DNA of 39,828 nt from Acetobacteraceae bacterium (GTDB taxonomy: Bacteria; Pseudomonadota; Alphaproteobacteria; Acetobacterales; Acetobacteraceae), in assembly GCA_025354865.1 (NCBI GenBank), contig JANXMB010000067.1, positions 1 through 39,828 on the forward strand, in the 5' to 3' direction. Made by a program: the position numbers and the translations under genes. Numbering within the stretch: the stretch's first letter is position 1; every line of letters begins with the position of its first letter. The notes under the pieces are model-generated. The model had not been told where the DNA came from. It was given only the letters and a program-made list of their open reading frames with translations, and did no database searches. Below are positions 32,530 to 39,828 of the stretch, piece after piece.

Positions 32530-34010
32530 CCGCGCTCGCCGCCCTGCTGGCCGCTGGCATTCCGGTCGGCGGGCACTATCCCTGGCCTTGCGCCGCAGTC
32601 TCGGAAACGGTCTGGCGCGACGCCGCGACCACCCTCGCCGACGGTGCCCTGACCCTGCTTGGCCTCTGGGGCGAACCCGGTCGAGCGCATATGGCGCTGT
32701 TGGAGGAACCGGCCGCAATCGCCGTCGTCAGCCTGGATTGCCCCGATGGGCATTACCCAAGCGTGGGGGCGATGCACGCGCCGGCCATTCGGTTGGAACG
32801 GGCGATGCGCGATCTGTTCGGTTTGATCCCGGAAGGTTTGCCCGATACCCGCCCTTGGCTCGATCACGGCCGGTGGGGGGAGGATATGCCGCCGGCCGCG
32901 TCCTACCCCTTCCTGCCCGCGATCGGCGAAGCGCTGCACCAGATCCCCGTCGGCCCGGTCCATGCCGGTATTATCGAGCCCGGCCATTTCCGCTTCACCG
33001 CGCAGGGCGAAACGGTGGTGCGGTTGGAGGAACGGCTTGGGTATGTCCACAAGGGGATCGAGGCCCTGTTGTCCGACGCCCAAATCGCGCGGGCAGAACG
33101 GATCGTGGCCCGCACTTCGGGCGATAGCACCGTCGCCTACAGTCTGGGTTTCGCGCGCGCTGTGGAGGCCGCTTTGGATATAACGCCGCCGCCGCGCGCG
33201 GTTTGGCTGCGCGCCGTCATGGCGGAGTTGGAACGTCTGGCCAACCATTTCGGCGACTTCGGCGCGATCTGCAACGACGCGTCCTTTGCCATCGTCCTCG
33301 CGCATTGCGCGGTTCTGCGGGAACGAGTGTTGCGCGCCGCTTCGGCCTGTTTCGGTCACAGATTGATGATGGACCGCATCGTACCCGGCGGCGTCGCGGT
33401 CGATTTGGGCGCTGCCGGGATTGCCCGGCTTCGCGATCTGCTTCCGACATTGGGCGATGCTTTCGCCCCGCTGGTCGCACTCTACGACAAGACCGCATCC
33501 CTGCTGGATCGGACGGTGACCACCGGTATCCTGAAACCCGAACTCGCTCGCCGTTTCGGTGCCGGCGGCTATGTCGGCCGCGCCTCGGGCCGGAATTTCG
33601 ACGCACGCAAACAACCAGGCTATCCGCCCTACGACGAACTACGCTTCGACGTGCCGGTGCTGACCGACGGCGATGTCAACGCCCGCGTCTGGATCCGGGT
33701 GCACGAAATCCGCGAAAGCCTGGGGCTGCTGGAACAATTGCTAACCCGCCTGCCGGACGGACCGGTGCTGATGTCCCTGGAAAACGTCTCATCCGGCCCG
33801 GGGGAGGGCATGGCGCTGGTGGAAGCGTTTCGCGGCGATTTGCTGGTTTGGCTCCGCATCGTCGAAGGCCGAGTCCAGCGTTGCCACTTACGCGATGCGT
33901 CATGGTTCCAGTGGCCGCTGCTGGAAGCCGTCATCGAGGGCAACATCGTCGCCGATTTTCCGCTATGCAATAAGAGCTTCAACTGCTCCTATTCCGGTCA
34001 CGACCTGTGA
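32526..34010 (+). CDS. HyfG-like large subunit lacking the Ni-Fe cysteines (Ehr type)
   Basis: This 494-residue protein has an N-terminal NuoC-like 30-kDa domain (about residues 50-120: AMRDLFGLIPEGLPDTRPWL) fused to a NuoD/HycE-like large-subunit domain (about 140-494) with GPVHAGIIEPGHFRF, LGYVHKGIEALL, MAELERLANHFGDFGAICND and FDVPVLTDGDVNARVWIRVH. In true group 4 NiFe hydrogenases a CGIC motif follows the GYVHRG region; here residues 192-205 read RIVARTSGDSTVAY with no Cys. The C-terminal DPCxxC motif is also absent; the protein ends FPLCNKSFNCSYSGHDL. It therefore cannot bind a standard Ni-Fe centre. The protein is otherwise full length. This matches the known energy-converting hydrogenase-related (Ehr) complexes. 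Confidence 0.93.
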   Translation: MTALAALLAAGIPVGGHYPWPCAAVSETVWRDAATTLADGALTLLGLWGEPGRAHMALLEEPAAIAVVSLDCPDGHYPSVGAMHAPAIRLERAMRDLFGLIPEGLPDTRPWLDHGRWGEDMPPAASYPFLPAIGEALHQIPVGPVHAGIIEPGHFRFTAQGETVVRLEERLGYVHKGIEALLSDAQIARAERIVARTSGDSTVAYSLGFARAVEAALDITPPPRAVWLRAVMAELERLANHFGDFGAICNDASFAIVLAHCAVLRERVLRAASACFGHRLMMDRIVPGGVAVDLGAAGIARLRDLLPTLGDAFAPLVALYDKTASLLDRTVTTGILKPELARRFGAGGYVGRASGRNFDARKQPGYPPYDELRFDVPVLTDGDVNARVWIRVHEIRESLGLLEQLLTRLPDGPVLMSLENVSSGPGEGMALVEAFRGDLLVWLRIVEGRVQRCHLRDASWFQWPLLEAVIEGNIVADFPLCNKSFNCSYSGHDL

Positions 34011-34023
34011 AGGCGGGCACATC

Positions 34024-34527
34024 ATGCTGAAATTTCTGCTCCAGGGCCTGCGTGCCCCCCTGACCGAACCGCCGCCGGCGCTGGATGCCGAACTGGCAGC
34101 GCTCGCCGCCGCCCTGGATCGGACCGCGCGCAAGCGGCTGGGCCGAGGTCTGGCGATCCGGCAGGTCGATGCCGGGTCGTGCAACGGGTGCGAACTGGAA
34201 ATCCACGCGCTGAACAACGCGTTCCACGATCTCGAACGGTTCGGGCTGCGGTTTGTCGCGTCCCCCCGCCATGCCGATGTGCTGCTGGTCACCGGTCCGG
34301 TCACCAAGAACATGCGGGAGGCGCTGGAGCGTACTTGGAACGCCACGCCGGACCCGAAATGGGTCGTTGCGGTCGGCGACTGCGGCGCCGATGGCGGGGT
34401 CTTTGCCGGCAGTTACGCGGTCGTTGGTGGGGTGTCGGCGGTCGTGCCCGTCGATCTGGTCATCCGCGGATGCCCGCCCTCACCGACGCAGTTGTTGCGC
34501 GGTCTGCTGTCGCTGTTGACGCCATGA
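34024..34527 (+). CDS. HyfI-like (NuoB family) iron-sulfur subunit
   Basis: This 167-residue protein is of the NuoB/HyfI small-subunit family that holds the N2-type proximal [4Fe-4S] cluster. All four expected cysteines are there: C53 and C56 in DAGSCNGCELEI, C120 in VGDCGADGG, and C150 in VIRGCPPSPTQLL. It should be the electron partner of the HyfG-like subunit. Unlike E. coli hyf/hyc, no ferredoxin-type subunit (HyfH/HyfA) is encoded in the operon, so the electron source is unknown. It starts 13 nt after the HyfG-like gene, and its stop overlaps the next gene by ATGA. Confidence 0.94.
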   Translation: MLKFLLQGLRAPLTEPPPALDAELAALAAALDRTARKRLGRGLAIRQVDAGSCNGCELEIHALNNAFHDLERFGLRFVASPRHADVLLVTGPVTKNMREALERTWNATPDPKWVVAVGDCGADGGVFAGSYAVVGGVSAVVPVDLVIRGCPPSPTQLLRGLLSLLTP

Positions 34528-35411
34528 GGTCGCTGCTCGCGCTGCTGTTCGCTGCCGTACTCGCGGCGTGCGAGGCCCCACAACACGCGGTCCTGGCGGG
34601 AACCCCAAGCGGACCGTGGCGGGAACAAATCGTCTGGGTCCCCTACGATCGACAATTCGGCGGCACCCGCCATTTGTTCGCTCGGCTTTGCCGCCCGGCA
34701 ACCGAGCGGGAGGCTCGGGTGGTCGTTTTCGCGCACGGGACGCCGCCGGACCCGAGCGTGCGACCGACCATGAAGCCGCTGTCGTGCGAGAGCGAGGCTG
34801 CGCAATGGTTCCTCAAACGCGGTTACATGGTGCTTGCCGCCATGCGCACCGGTTTCGGCCAGACGGGCGGGGATTATGCGGAACAATCCATGCCGTGCGG
34901 GCGGATGGATTACGTGCGCTCGGGGCGGGACACCGCGCGGCAGATCGCGGCGGCGGTGGATTACGCGACATCGTTGCCCGGTGCGCGCCCGACCGGCGCA
35001 ATCGTCGTCGGGCAATCGGCCGGCGGCTGGGGCGCGGTTGCCTACAATGCCATGCCGCACCCGAAGGTCGATGCGATCGTCAGCATGGCCGGTGGCCGCG
35101 GGGGCCACATGGGCGGCCGGGCGAACGACAATTGCAGACCCGAGCAATTGGCATTGGCCGCTGGCACGTTCGGCGCCGAGGCCGCAACCCCGATGCTGTG
35201 GATTTATACCGCGAACGATTCTTTTTTCGCGCCGCCGCTCGCATCGTCCATGCATGCGAACTTCGCCCAGGCCGGGGGACAGGCGCGGTTCGTGCAACTC
35301 GGGCCTTTTGCCAACGATGGGCACGGCTTGTTTCTGGGGCGCGGCGGTTCGGCGATCTGGGGACCGCTGCTGGCGCGGTATCTGAACGAGCGCGGGATAG
35401 TCGCGCGATGA
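34524..35411 (+). CDS. Lipoprotein alpha/beta hydrolase at the end of the Hyf-like operon
   Basis: This 295-residue protein has a lipoprotein signal (MRSLLALLFAAVLAAC, lipobox LAAC with C16 as the lipidated Cys) and an alpha/beta-hydrolase fold. The nucleophile is S165 in VVGQSAGGWG, the probable acid is D232 in YTANDSFF, and the His is H267 in NDGHGLF. The family is dienelactone-hydrolase-like; the substrate is unknown. The ATG overlaps the HyfI-like stop by 4 nt without its own ribosome-binding site, so it is translated by coupling. The last codons and stop lie inside composite repeat copy B. Its link with the Ehr complex is only by position. Confidence 0.86.
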   Translation: MRSLLALLFAAVLAACEAPQHAVLAGTPSGPWREQIVWVPYDRQFGGTRHLFARLCRPATEREARVVVFAHGTPPDPSVRPTMKPLSCESEAAQWFLKRGYMVLAAMRTGFGQTGGDYAEQSMPCGRMDYVRSGRDTARQIAAAVDYATSLPGARPTGAIVVGQSAGGWGAVAYNAMPHPKVDAIVSMAGGRGGHMGGRANDNCRPEQLALAAGTFGAEAATPMLWIYTANDSFFAPPLASSMHANFAQAGGQARFVQLGPFANDGHGLFLGRGGSAIWGPLLARYLNERGIVAR

Positions 35412-35498
35412 CCGGAGGCGTCCTCGCCGGAGGTCTGAAACGCGCGATCGAACAAACGATTATGCCGCGATGAGCGAGCAACAGCGAACGCATCGCGG
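35403..35498 (+). repeat. Composite hairpin repeat, copy B (upstream of the luciferase-like gene)
   Basis: Unit 1 (35403-35450) has GCGCGATGACCGGAGG ... GGAGGTCTGAAACGCGCGA. Unit 2 (35465-35498) has perfect 8-bp arms (CCGCGATG / CATCGCGG) and the shared loop GAGCGAGCAACAGCGAACG. Order and orientation relative to the following gene are the same as in copy A. It ends 15 nt before the ATG at 35514 and contains the stop codon of the preceding hydrolase gene. Confidence 0.85.
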
Positions 35499-35513
35499 TA
35501 TAAAGGACGGAGC

Positions 35514-36560
35514 ATGAAATTCGGCTACTTCACCCTCAGCGACAATGCCTATCGCGACAATACGCGGGAGCCGAACCGCTTTGTGAACGAAATTGTCGAG
35601 CAGGCGATCTACGCCGACACGATCGGTATGCATTCGGCTTGGATCGGGGAGCATCATTTCAGCACCCTGGGCGTCCTGTCCTGCCCCGATCTGGCCTTGG
35701 CCTACATTGCCGCGCGCACAACCGCCATTCGGCTGGCGCCGGCGGTGACGGTATTGCCGTTGCACCATCCGATCCGGGTCGCGGAACAATGGGCCAGCCT
35801 CGATCTCTTGAGCGGGGGGCGCGTCGATTTCGCCGCCGGCCGAGGCTACGATCGACGGGAATACGAGCCGTTGGGCGCCGATTTCGACGACAACCAATCC
35901 GTCTTCGAGGAGGGCATGGAAATCGTCCGCCGGCTGTGGGATGCGACCGGCCCGATCTCGTTCGAGGGCAAGCACTATCGTTTCAACGACGTTGCCATCA
36001 CCCCGCGACCGTTGCAGTCCCCAGTTCCCGCCTACGTCGCATCGTTTTCCCGCCCATCCATCGCCTTGGCCGCGCGGCTCGGTTGCGGGTTGATCGTGGC
36101 ACCGTTTGCGGCGGCGCTCAGCTTCGGGGGATTGCGGCAGGTCGCCGATCTATATGAAGCCACCTGCGCCGGATACGGCACCAAACCCGGTCGCAAGATG
36201 TGCAGTTATTTCATTCATTTCGCCGATAACGCCGAGCAGGAGGCGGCCGCCCGGGCGCGCCAGATTCGTTACTACAAGGAATGCGTGATCCCGGCCTTCC
36301 CCGGCGATCCCGCGACCGCGCCGCCGAGCTATCGATACTTCATCGATATGGTAGAGCGATTGCACAAGGTGCGGCCCGAGGATTTGGGTGAAAACGCGGT
36401 GCTGATCGGTTCGTCCGCCCGCATCGCCGAGATGCTGGCCAAGGTGCGCGACGCCGGTTTCGACGAGGTTATTCTGTATTTCAACGTCGGCCTGAAACCG
36501 CACGAGATGGTCAAGGACGAGATGGCGCGTTTCATGACCGAGGTTGCGCCGGGGTTTTAG
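35514..36560 (+). CDS. LLM class flavin-dependent oxidoreductase (luciferase-like monooxygenase)
   Basis: This 348-residue TIM-barrel protein belongs to the bacterial-luciferase superfamily that uses reduced FMN and O2. It shows MKFGYFTLSDNAYRDNTREP, AIYADTIGMHSAWIGEHHFS (about residues 32-51), VTVLPLHHPIRVAEQWASLD, LLSGGRVDFAAGRGYDRREY, and the second-half FDEVILYFNVGLKPHEMVKD. These features fit the CE1758-like branch; the substrate is not determined. AAAGGACGG precedes the ATG. It stands between composite repeats B and C and is probably transcribed alone. Confidence 0.9.
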   Translation: MKFGYFTLSDNAYRDNTREPNRFVNEIVEQAIYADTIGMHSAWIGEHHFSTLGVLSCPDLALAYIAARTTAIRLAPAVTVLPLHHPIRVAEQWASLDLLSGGRVDFAAGRGYDRREYEPLGADFDDNQSVFEEGMEIVRRLWDATGPISFEGKHYRFNDVAITPRPLQSPVPAYVASFSRPSIALAARLGCGLIVAPFAAALSFGGLRQVADLYEATCAGYGTKPGRKMCSYFIHFADNAEQEAAARARQIRYYKECVIPAFPGDPATAPPSYRYFIDMVERLHKVRPEDLGENAVLIGSSARIAEMLAKVRDAGFDEVILYFNVGLKPHEMVKDEMARFMTEVAPGF

Positions 36561-36606
36561 AGCGCGATGACCGAAGGCGGCATCGCCGTAGGTCTGAATC
36601 GCGCGA
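36561..36606 (+). repeat. Hairpin repeat, copy C (unit 1 only)
   Basis: It reads GCGCGATGACCGAAGG ... GTAGGTCTGAATCGCGCGA, beginning one base after the stop of the luciferase-like gene, in the same direction as copy B. Unit 2 is missing; the following sequence (CCCAACGAGAGTTTCGCGAG) only partly resembles the linker. With copy B it brackets the luciferase-like gene. Confidence 0.8.
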
Positions 36607-36639
36607 CCCAACGAGAGTTTCGCGAGGATCGTCGGGCCG

Positions 36640-37401
36640 CTATCCCAGCAGCCCATCGGCGGCCGTCAGCAAGCGCGCGAACCGCTCGGCCCAGACGGTC
36701 TGGCCTGCTTCGTGCGCGATCAAGTCCTGGCGGATTTCGATCTCCACATGCAGCAAACCGCGCCGCTGCGCATGTTCGGGTACGCTGTAATCGCTGTCGT
36801 CGGTGATTGCATAGGGCTCGTTGGCGCCAACAGTCAGGTCGGGTTCGGCCCGCAGCAAATCCAGCATCGCGTTCGCCATCCGCAAATCGCGGTTGAACAG
36901 CACCCCGACCTCCATCGCGCGGCTTTCCCCTTTGAACGACGGGGTGAAACTGTGCATGGCGACAAACAGCGTCCGACGGGGCTGCCGAGCATCCAGAAGG
37001 GCGCGGATGCGGTTGTGATAGGGGGTGAAAATGGCATCGACGCGGGCGGCGCGATCCGCCTCGGTCAGGTTTTCGTTGCCAGGGATTGGGGTGTATTCGC
37101 TGACCGTTGGCATCGCCGAGGCCCAGGCGGGGTCGCGGTTGCAGTCGATCGCCAGCCGGGAATACGTCTGCAAGACGGCGGTGGCATCCAACAGCGCCGA
37201 CAGCCGTTCGGTCACGCCGGCGATGCCGATATCCCAGGCGATATGGCGGTCCATCTCCGGTTTCGGCACGCCCAAACCGTTCAGGCAACGCGGGATTGCC
37301 CGCCCCGCATGATCGGCGGTCAGGAACAAAGCGGATGCCCCATGCGGCTGCAACACGCGCACGGGATGGGGTTCGTCGGGGTCGAGCAAGCCATAAGCCA
37401 T
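36640..37401 (-). CDS. N-formylglutamate amidohydrolase family protein
   Basis: This 253-residue protein starts [20 protein letters not shown] and has the family motifs [17 protein letters not shown] (about residues 25-41), [19 protein letters not shown] (about 51-69), [15 protein letters not shown], and [19 protein letters not shown]. Members hydrolyse N-formylglutamate to glutamate and formate in histidine breakdown, but many close relatives act on other N-formyl amino acids. The start at 37401 is where homology begins; no strong ribosome-binding site precedes it. No other hut gene is in the window. It is divergent from the quinone oxidoreductase gene. Confidence 0.9.
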   Translation of the reverse strand: MAYGLLDPDEPHPVRVLQPHGASALFLTADHAGRAIPRCLNGLGVPKPEMDRHIAWDIGIAGVTERLSALLDATAVLQTYSRLAIDCNRDPAWASAMPTVSEYTPIPGNENLTEADRAARVDAIFTPYHNRIRALLDARQPRRTLFVAMHSFTPSFKGESRAMEVGVLFNRDLRMANAMLDLLRAEPDLTVGANEPYAITDDSDYSVPEHAQRRGLLHVEIEIRQDLIAHEAGQTVWAERFARLLTAADGLLG

Positions 37402-37501
37402 GCCGCTGTGTAACGCCGTTTGTCCGGAACAGACAAACCCCCGTTGCCGACGCGGCCCGGATGCGTCACGACAGCACCCCGAATGCCCCAAGGAGCCCGC
37501 C

Positions 37502-38503
37502 ATGCCTATTCCCCAGACGATGACCCATATCCAGGCCGACGGTGCCGGCGGCCCCGAAGTCCTGAAACTGGCCACCGGTCCGGTGCCCACAGCGGGGGAG
37601 GGCGAGGTCCTGATTCGAGTCGAAGCCGCCGGGGTCAACCGCCCCGACGTGGCACAACGCCAAGGTTCCTACCCGCCGCCGCCCGGCGCCAGCCCGCTGC
37701 TCGGATTGGAAGTCGCGGGAGAGGTCGTGGCAATCGGTCCCAATGCCACCGGGTTCGCCATCGGCGACAAGGTTTGTGCGCTGACCAACGGCGGCGGTTA
37801 CGCGGCCTATTGCACCGCCCCCACCGCGCAATGCTTGCCCTGGCCGGCGGGATACAGCGCCGTGCAGGCCGCTGCTTTGCCGGAAACCGCATTCACCGTC
37901 TGGGCCAATGTCTTCCAGATGGGTCGATTGGCGCCCGGTGAGACCTTATTGGTCCACGGCGGAACCAGCGGAATCGGCGTAACCGCGATCCAATTGGCAC
38001 AGGCGTTCGGTGCAACGGTCTACGCCACTGCCGGGTCGGCGGATAAATGCGCGGCCTGCGTCCGGTTCGGCGCTGCTGCCGCGATCGATTACCGGGAGAA
38101 GGATTTCGCCGCTGAAATCCGCACTTTGACCGGCGGCAAGGGCGTGGACGTCATCCTGGACATGGTCGGCGGCCCCTATATGCAGCGCGACATCCGGTCC
38201 CTGGCGATGGATGGGCGGTTGGTGCTGATCGCCTTCCTCGGCGGTTCGGTCGCCGAGAAATTCGATTTCCTGCAAATCATGACCAAGCGCCTGACCGTGA
38301 CCGGTTCGACCATGCGACCGCGCACCACCGCCCAGAAGGCTGCTATCGCCGACGATCTGCGCGCGAAAGTATGGCCGTTGCTGAACGCCGGCCGTTGCGC
38401 CCCGGTCATCCATGCCACGTTCCCTCTGGCCCAGGCCGCCGAGGCGCATCGCCTGATGGAATCGAGCACCCATATCGGCAAAATCGTGCTGACGCTGGGC
38501 TGA
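37502..38503 (+). CDS. NAD(P)H-quinone oxidoreductase, PIG3/QOR type
   Basis: This 333-residue zinc-independent MDR-superfamily enzyme has an N-terminal GroES-like domain ([40 protein letters not shown]) and a Rossmann domain with [20 protein letters not shown] (about residues 154-173), [13 protein letters not shown] and [17 protein letters not shown] segments. It reduces quinones with NADPH. The ATG at 37502 has AAGGAG 8 nt upstream. Its TGA overlaps the ATG of the next gene by one base (TGATG), so the two are coupled. Confidence 0.94.
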   Translation: MPIPQTMTHIQADGAGGPEVLKLATGPVPTAGEGEVLIRVEAAGVNRPDVAQRQGSYPPPPGASPLLGLEVAGEVVAIGPNATGFAIGDKVCALTNGGGYAAYCTAPTAQCLPWPAGYSAVQAAALPETAFTVWANVFQMGRLAPGETLLVHGGTSGIGVTAIQLAQAFGATVYATAGSADKCAACVRFGAAAAIDYREKDFAAEIRTLTGGKGVDVILDMVGGPYMQRDIRSLAMDGRLVLIAFLGGSVAEKFDFLQIMTKRLTVTGSTMRPRTTAQKAAIADDLRAKVWPLLNAGRCAPVIHATFPLAQAAEAHRLMESSTHIGKIVLTLG

Positions 38504-39273
38504 TGCTGCTCAACGCCATCGCCCTGGGGGACGGCCCGCCAGTCGTCTTCCTGCACGGGCTTTTCGGCATGGCCCGCAACTGGGGGGCGATGCAGCGGGC
38601 GTTGGCGCCCCGATTTCGCACGATCGCGCTGGATATGCGCAATCACGGCGCCAGTCCGCACGCCGAGGGGATGCGATACACCGCGCTCGCGGACGATGTG
38701 CTGGAAACGCTGGATCGGTTGAACCTGGGGCCGGTCGCGTTGATCGGGCATTCGATGGGCGGTAAGGCAGCGATGGTGGCGGCGCTGCGACGCCCCGCCG
38801 CGATCCGCCGGTTGCTGGTGTCGGATATCGCGCCGGTTGCCTACAGCCACGCCAACAGCACCATTGCCGCTGCCATGCGATCGCTGCCGCTGAACCCTGC
38901 GCCGACCCGCGCCCAGGCCAATGCCTGGCTGGCCGATACCGTCCCGGATCCGAATATCCGAGCGTTTCTAGCCTCCAACCTGGAACTTGGACCGGCGCCG
39001 GCATGGCGCATCGGCCTGGAGGAAATCGCCGCCGCGATTCCCGATTTGGAAGGGTGGGAAGACCCGGCGCTGCCGCCCTACGACGGCATATCCCTGTTCG
39101 TCACCGGAACAGAATCCCACTATGTGCGTATCGAACATCGCCCGGCGATCCGCGCCTTGTTTCCCAAAGCACGTTTCGTCGGTGTAAAAGGGGCGGGCCA
39201 TTGGGTGCACGCGGACAATCCGGCCGGGTTTCTGTCGGTCCTGGACGCGTTCCTGAACGAATGGGCGGCGTGA
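38503..39273 (+). CDS. Alpha/beta hydrolase, YbfF-like esterase
   Basis: This 256-residue cytosolic hydrolase shows PPVVFLHGLFGMARNWGAMQ (oxyanion-hole HG at residues 18-19), IALDMRNHGASPH, the nucleophile S84 in LIGHSMGGKAA, and H233 in GAGHWVHADNP. The acid is probably in the SLFVTGTESHY region. The pattern LDMRNHGxSPH is typical of YbfF/ABHD11-like esterases. It is translationally coupled to the quinone oxidoreductase gene and followed after 31 nt by the transporter gene. Confidence 0.92.
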   Translation: MLLNAIALGDGPPVVFLHGLFGMARNWGAMQRALAPRFRTIALDMRNHGASPHAEGMRYTALADDVLETLDRLNLGPVALIGHSMGGKAAMVAALRRPAAIRRLLVSDIAPVAYSHANSTIAAAMRSLPLNPAPTRAQANAWLADTVPDPNIRAFLASNLELGPAPAWRIGLEEIAAAIPDLEGWEDPALPPYDGISLFVTGTESHYVRIEHRPAIRALFPKARFVGVKGAGHWVHADNPAGFLSVLDAFLNEWAA

Positions 39274-39304
39274 CGCGTCCGAATAACGAGGAAACGACCG
39301 AAAC

Positions 39305-39828
39305 ATGAGCGTTGTCGCCCCCCCGGCCGTCGGGCGCCTGACTGCGATGGCGCCGGCCTTGACGGCTGCTGCGTCCTTCAGCGTCGCCGATATTCTGCTG
39401 AAAGAGATTTACGCATCCGGCATGGACGTGCTGACCTTGGTGTCGCTGCGCGGTGCGCTGGTCGTCGCGTTCTTCTGGTGTTGGTTGAAGCTATCGCCGC
39501 CGGCCCGCTGGCACTCGGTACGGCAAAGGAATGTGTCCATCGGTCTGGGCGTGTTGTTCGCCGGCACCATGTTCGGCTTGTTGAAGTCGATTTCCCTGCT
39601 GCCGGTTTCGATCGCCATCCTGGCCTATTTCATCTATCCGCTGCTGACCGGAATCGTCGCGGCGGCCACCGGGGTTGAGCGGTTGGGCTGGCGCGCTTTG
39701 CTGACCGCTGTTGCCGCGTTCCTGGGGCTGGCGTTGATGTTGGGGCAGCAGATCGGCGACCTCTCGCTGACCGGTTTGGCCTTTGCCTTCGGCGCTGCGG
39801 TGTTCCGGGTGGCGTCGTTGCTGGGCAC
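39305..39828 (+). CDS. EamA/DMT family transporter, 3' end cut by the window
   Basis: At least 174 residues are encoded before the window ends. The start is MSVVAPPAVGRLTAMAPALT, with ASFSVADILLKEIYASGMDV, LTLVSLRGALVVAFFWCWLK, IGLGVLFAGTMFGLLKSISL and LLPVSIAILAYFIYPLLTGI. These are the first four to five helices of a drug/metabolite transporter EamA domain; a full protein would have ten helices and about 290 residues. GAGGA lies about 12 nt upstream of the ATG. The substrate is unknown. Confidence 0.85.
   Translation, partial: MSVVAPPAVGRLTAMAPALTAAASFSVADILLKEIYASGMDVLTLVSLRGALVVAFFWCWLKLSPPARWHSVRQRNVSIGLGVLFAGTMFGLLKSISLLPVSIAILAYFIYPLLTGIVAAATGVERLGWRALLTAVAAFLGLALMLGQQIGDLSLTGLAFAFGAAVFRVASLLG

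Noticed and set aside
32526-34010. NiFe hydrogenase large subunit
   Set aside because: Both Ni-Fe cysteine motifs are missing, so annotating hydrogenase or formate hydrogenlyase activity would be wrong.

Overview
The window looks like chromosomal DNA of a high-GC alphaproteobacterium. The conserved rpsF-rpsR-rplI ... dnaB-alr block, an AapJQMP-type amino-acid transporter, fosmidomycin-resistance-type MFS, CaiB/BaiF and IlvD/Edd enzymes, and a PEP-CTERM protein suggest Rhodospirillales, perhaps Acetobacteraceae-like. That placement is inferred from gene content, not from a marker phylogeny. I see no rRNA, tRNA, CRISPR array, transposase, integrase or phage gene.

Layout. 1-3.1 kb: a secreted DUF1223 thioredoxin-like protein, a 49-residue membrane protein, an Fsr-like MFS pump and a cupin. 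3.1-3.9 kb: a PEP-CTERM exported protein. 4.1-10.6 kb (minus strand): the ribosomal/replication cluster rpsF-rpsR-rplI, then an inserted acyltransferase-glycosyltransferase pair, then dnaB-alr-mlaE. 11.1-14.0 kb: a PstS-like/OmpA fusion lipid- or wall-anchored candidate and an NHL beta-propeller protein. 14.0-17.9 kb (minus): a class III CoA-transferase, a DUF6065-like protein, a 73-residue peptide made of 22-residue repeats with its own intrinsic terminator, and a UPF0324/YeiH transporter. 18.1-20.1 kb: a large BTAD/TPR regulator, followed by four 17-bp tandem repeats and a small membrane protein. 20.8-25.2 kb: an aapJQMP operon, facing a pentonate-type IlvD/Edd dehydratase. 27.2-35.4 kb: a tightly overlapping operon with an Xre-like regulator, hyfB, hyfC, hyfE, hyfF, hyfG-like and hyfI-like genes, and a lipoprotein hydrolase. 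35.5-39.8 kb: a luciferase-like monooxygenase, an N-formylglutamate amidohydrolase, a quinone oxidoreductase, an esterase and a truncated EamA transporter.

Three things stand out. First, the Hyf-like operon has the membrane arm and the [4Fe-4S] NuoB-like subunit, but its large subunit lacks all the Ni-Fe cysteine motifs. It is therefore an energy-converting hydrogenase-related (Ehr-type) complex and not a hydrogenase. Second, the 73-residue basic repeat peptide has a strong ribosome-binding site, a promoter with an attenuator-like terminator in front, and a textbook terminator behind; I do not recognise it, and it is the best candidate here for something undescribed. Third, a roughly 100-bp composite hairpin repeat lies 15-18 nt upstream of the start codons of two unrelated genes (the DUF6065-like gene and the luciferase-like gene), in the same orientation relative to each gene. 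A third, partial copy lies just after the luciferase-like gene.
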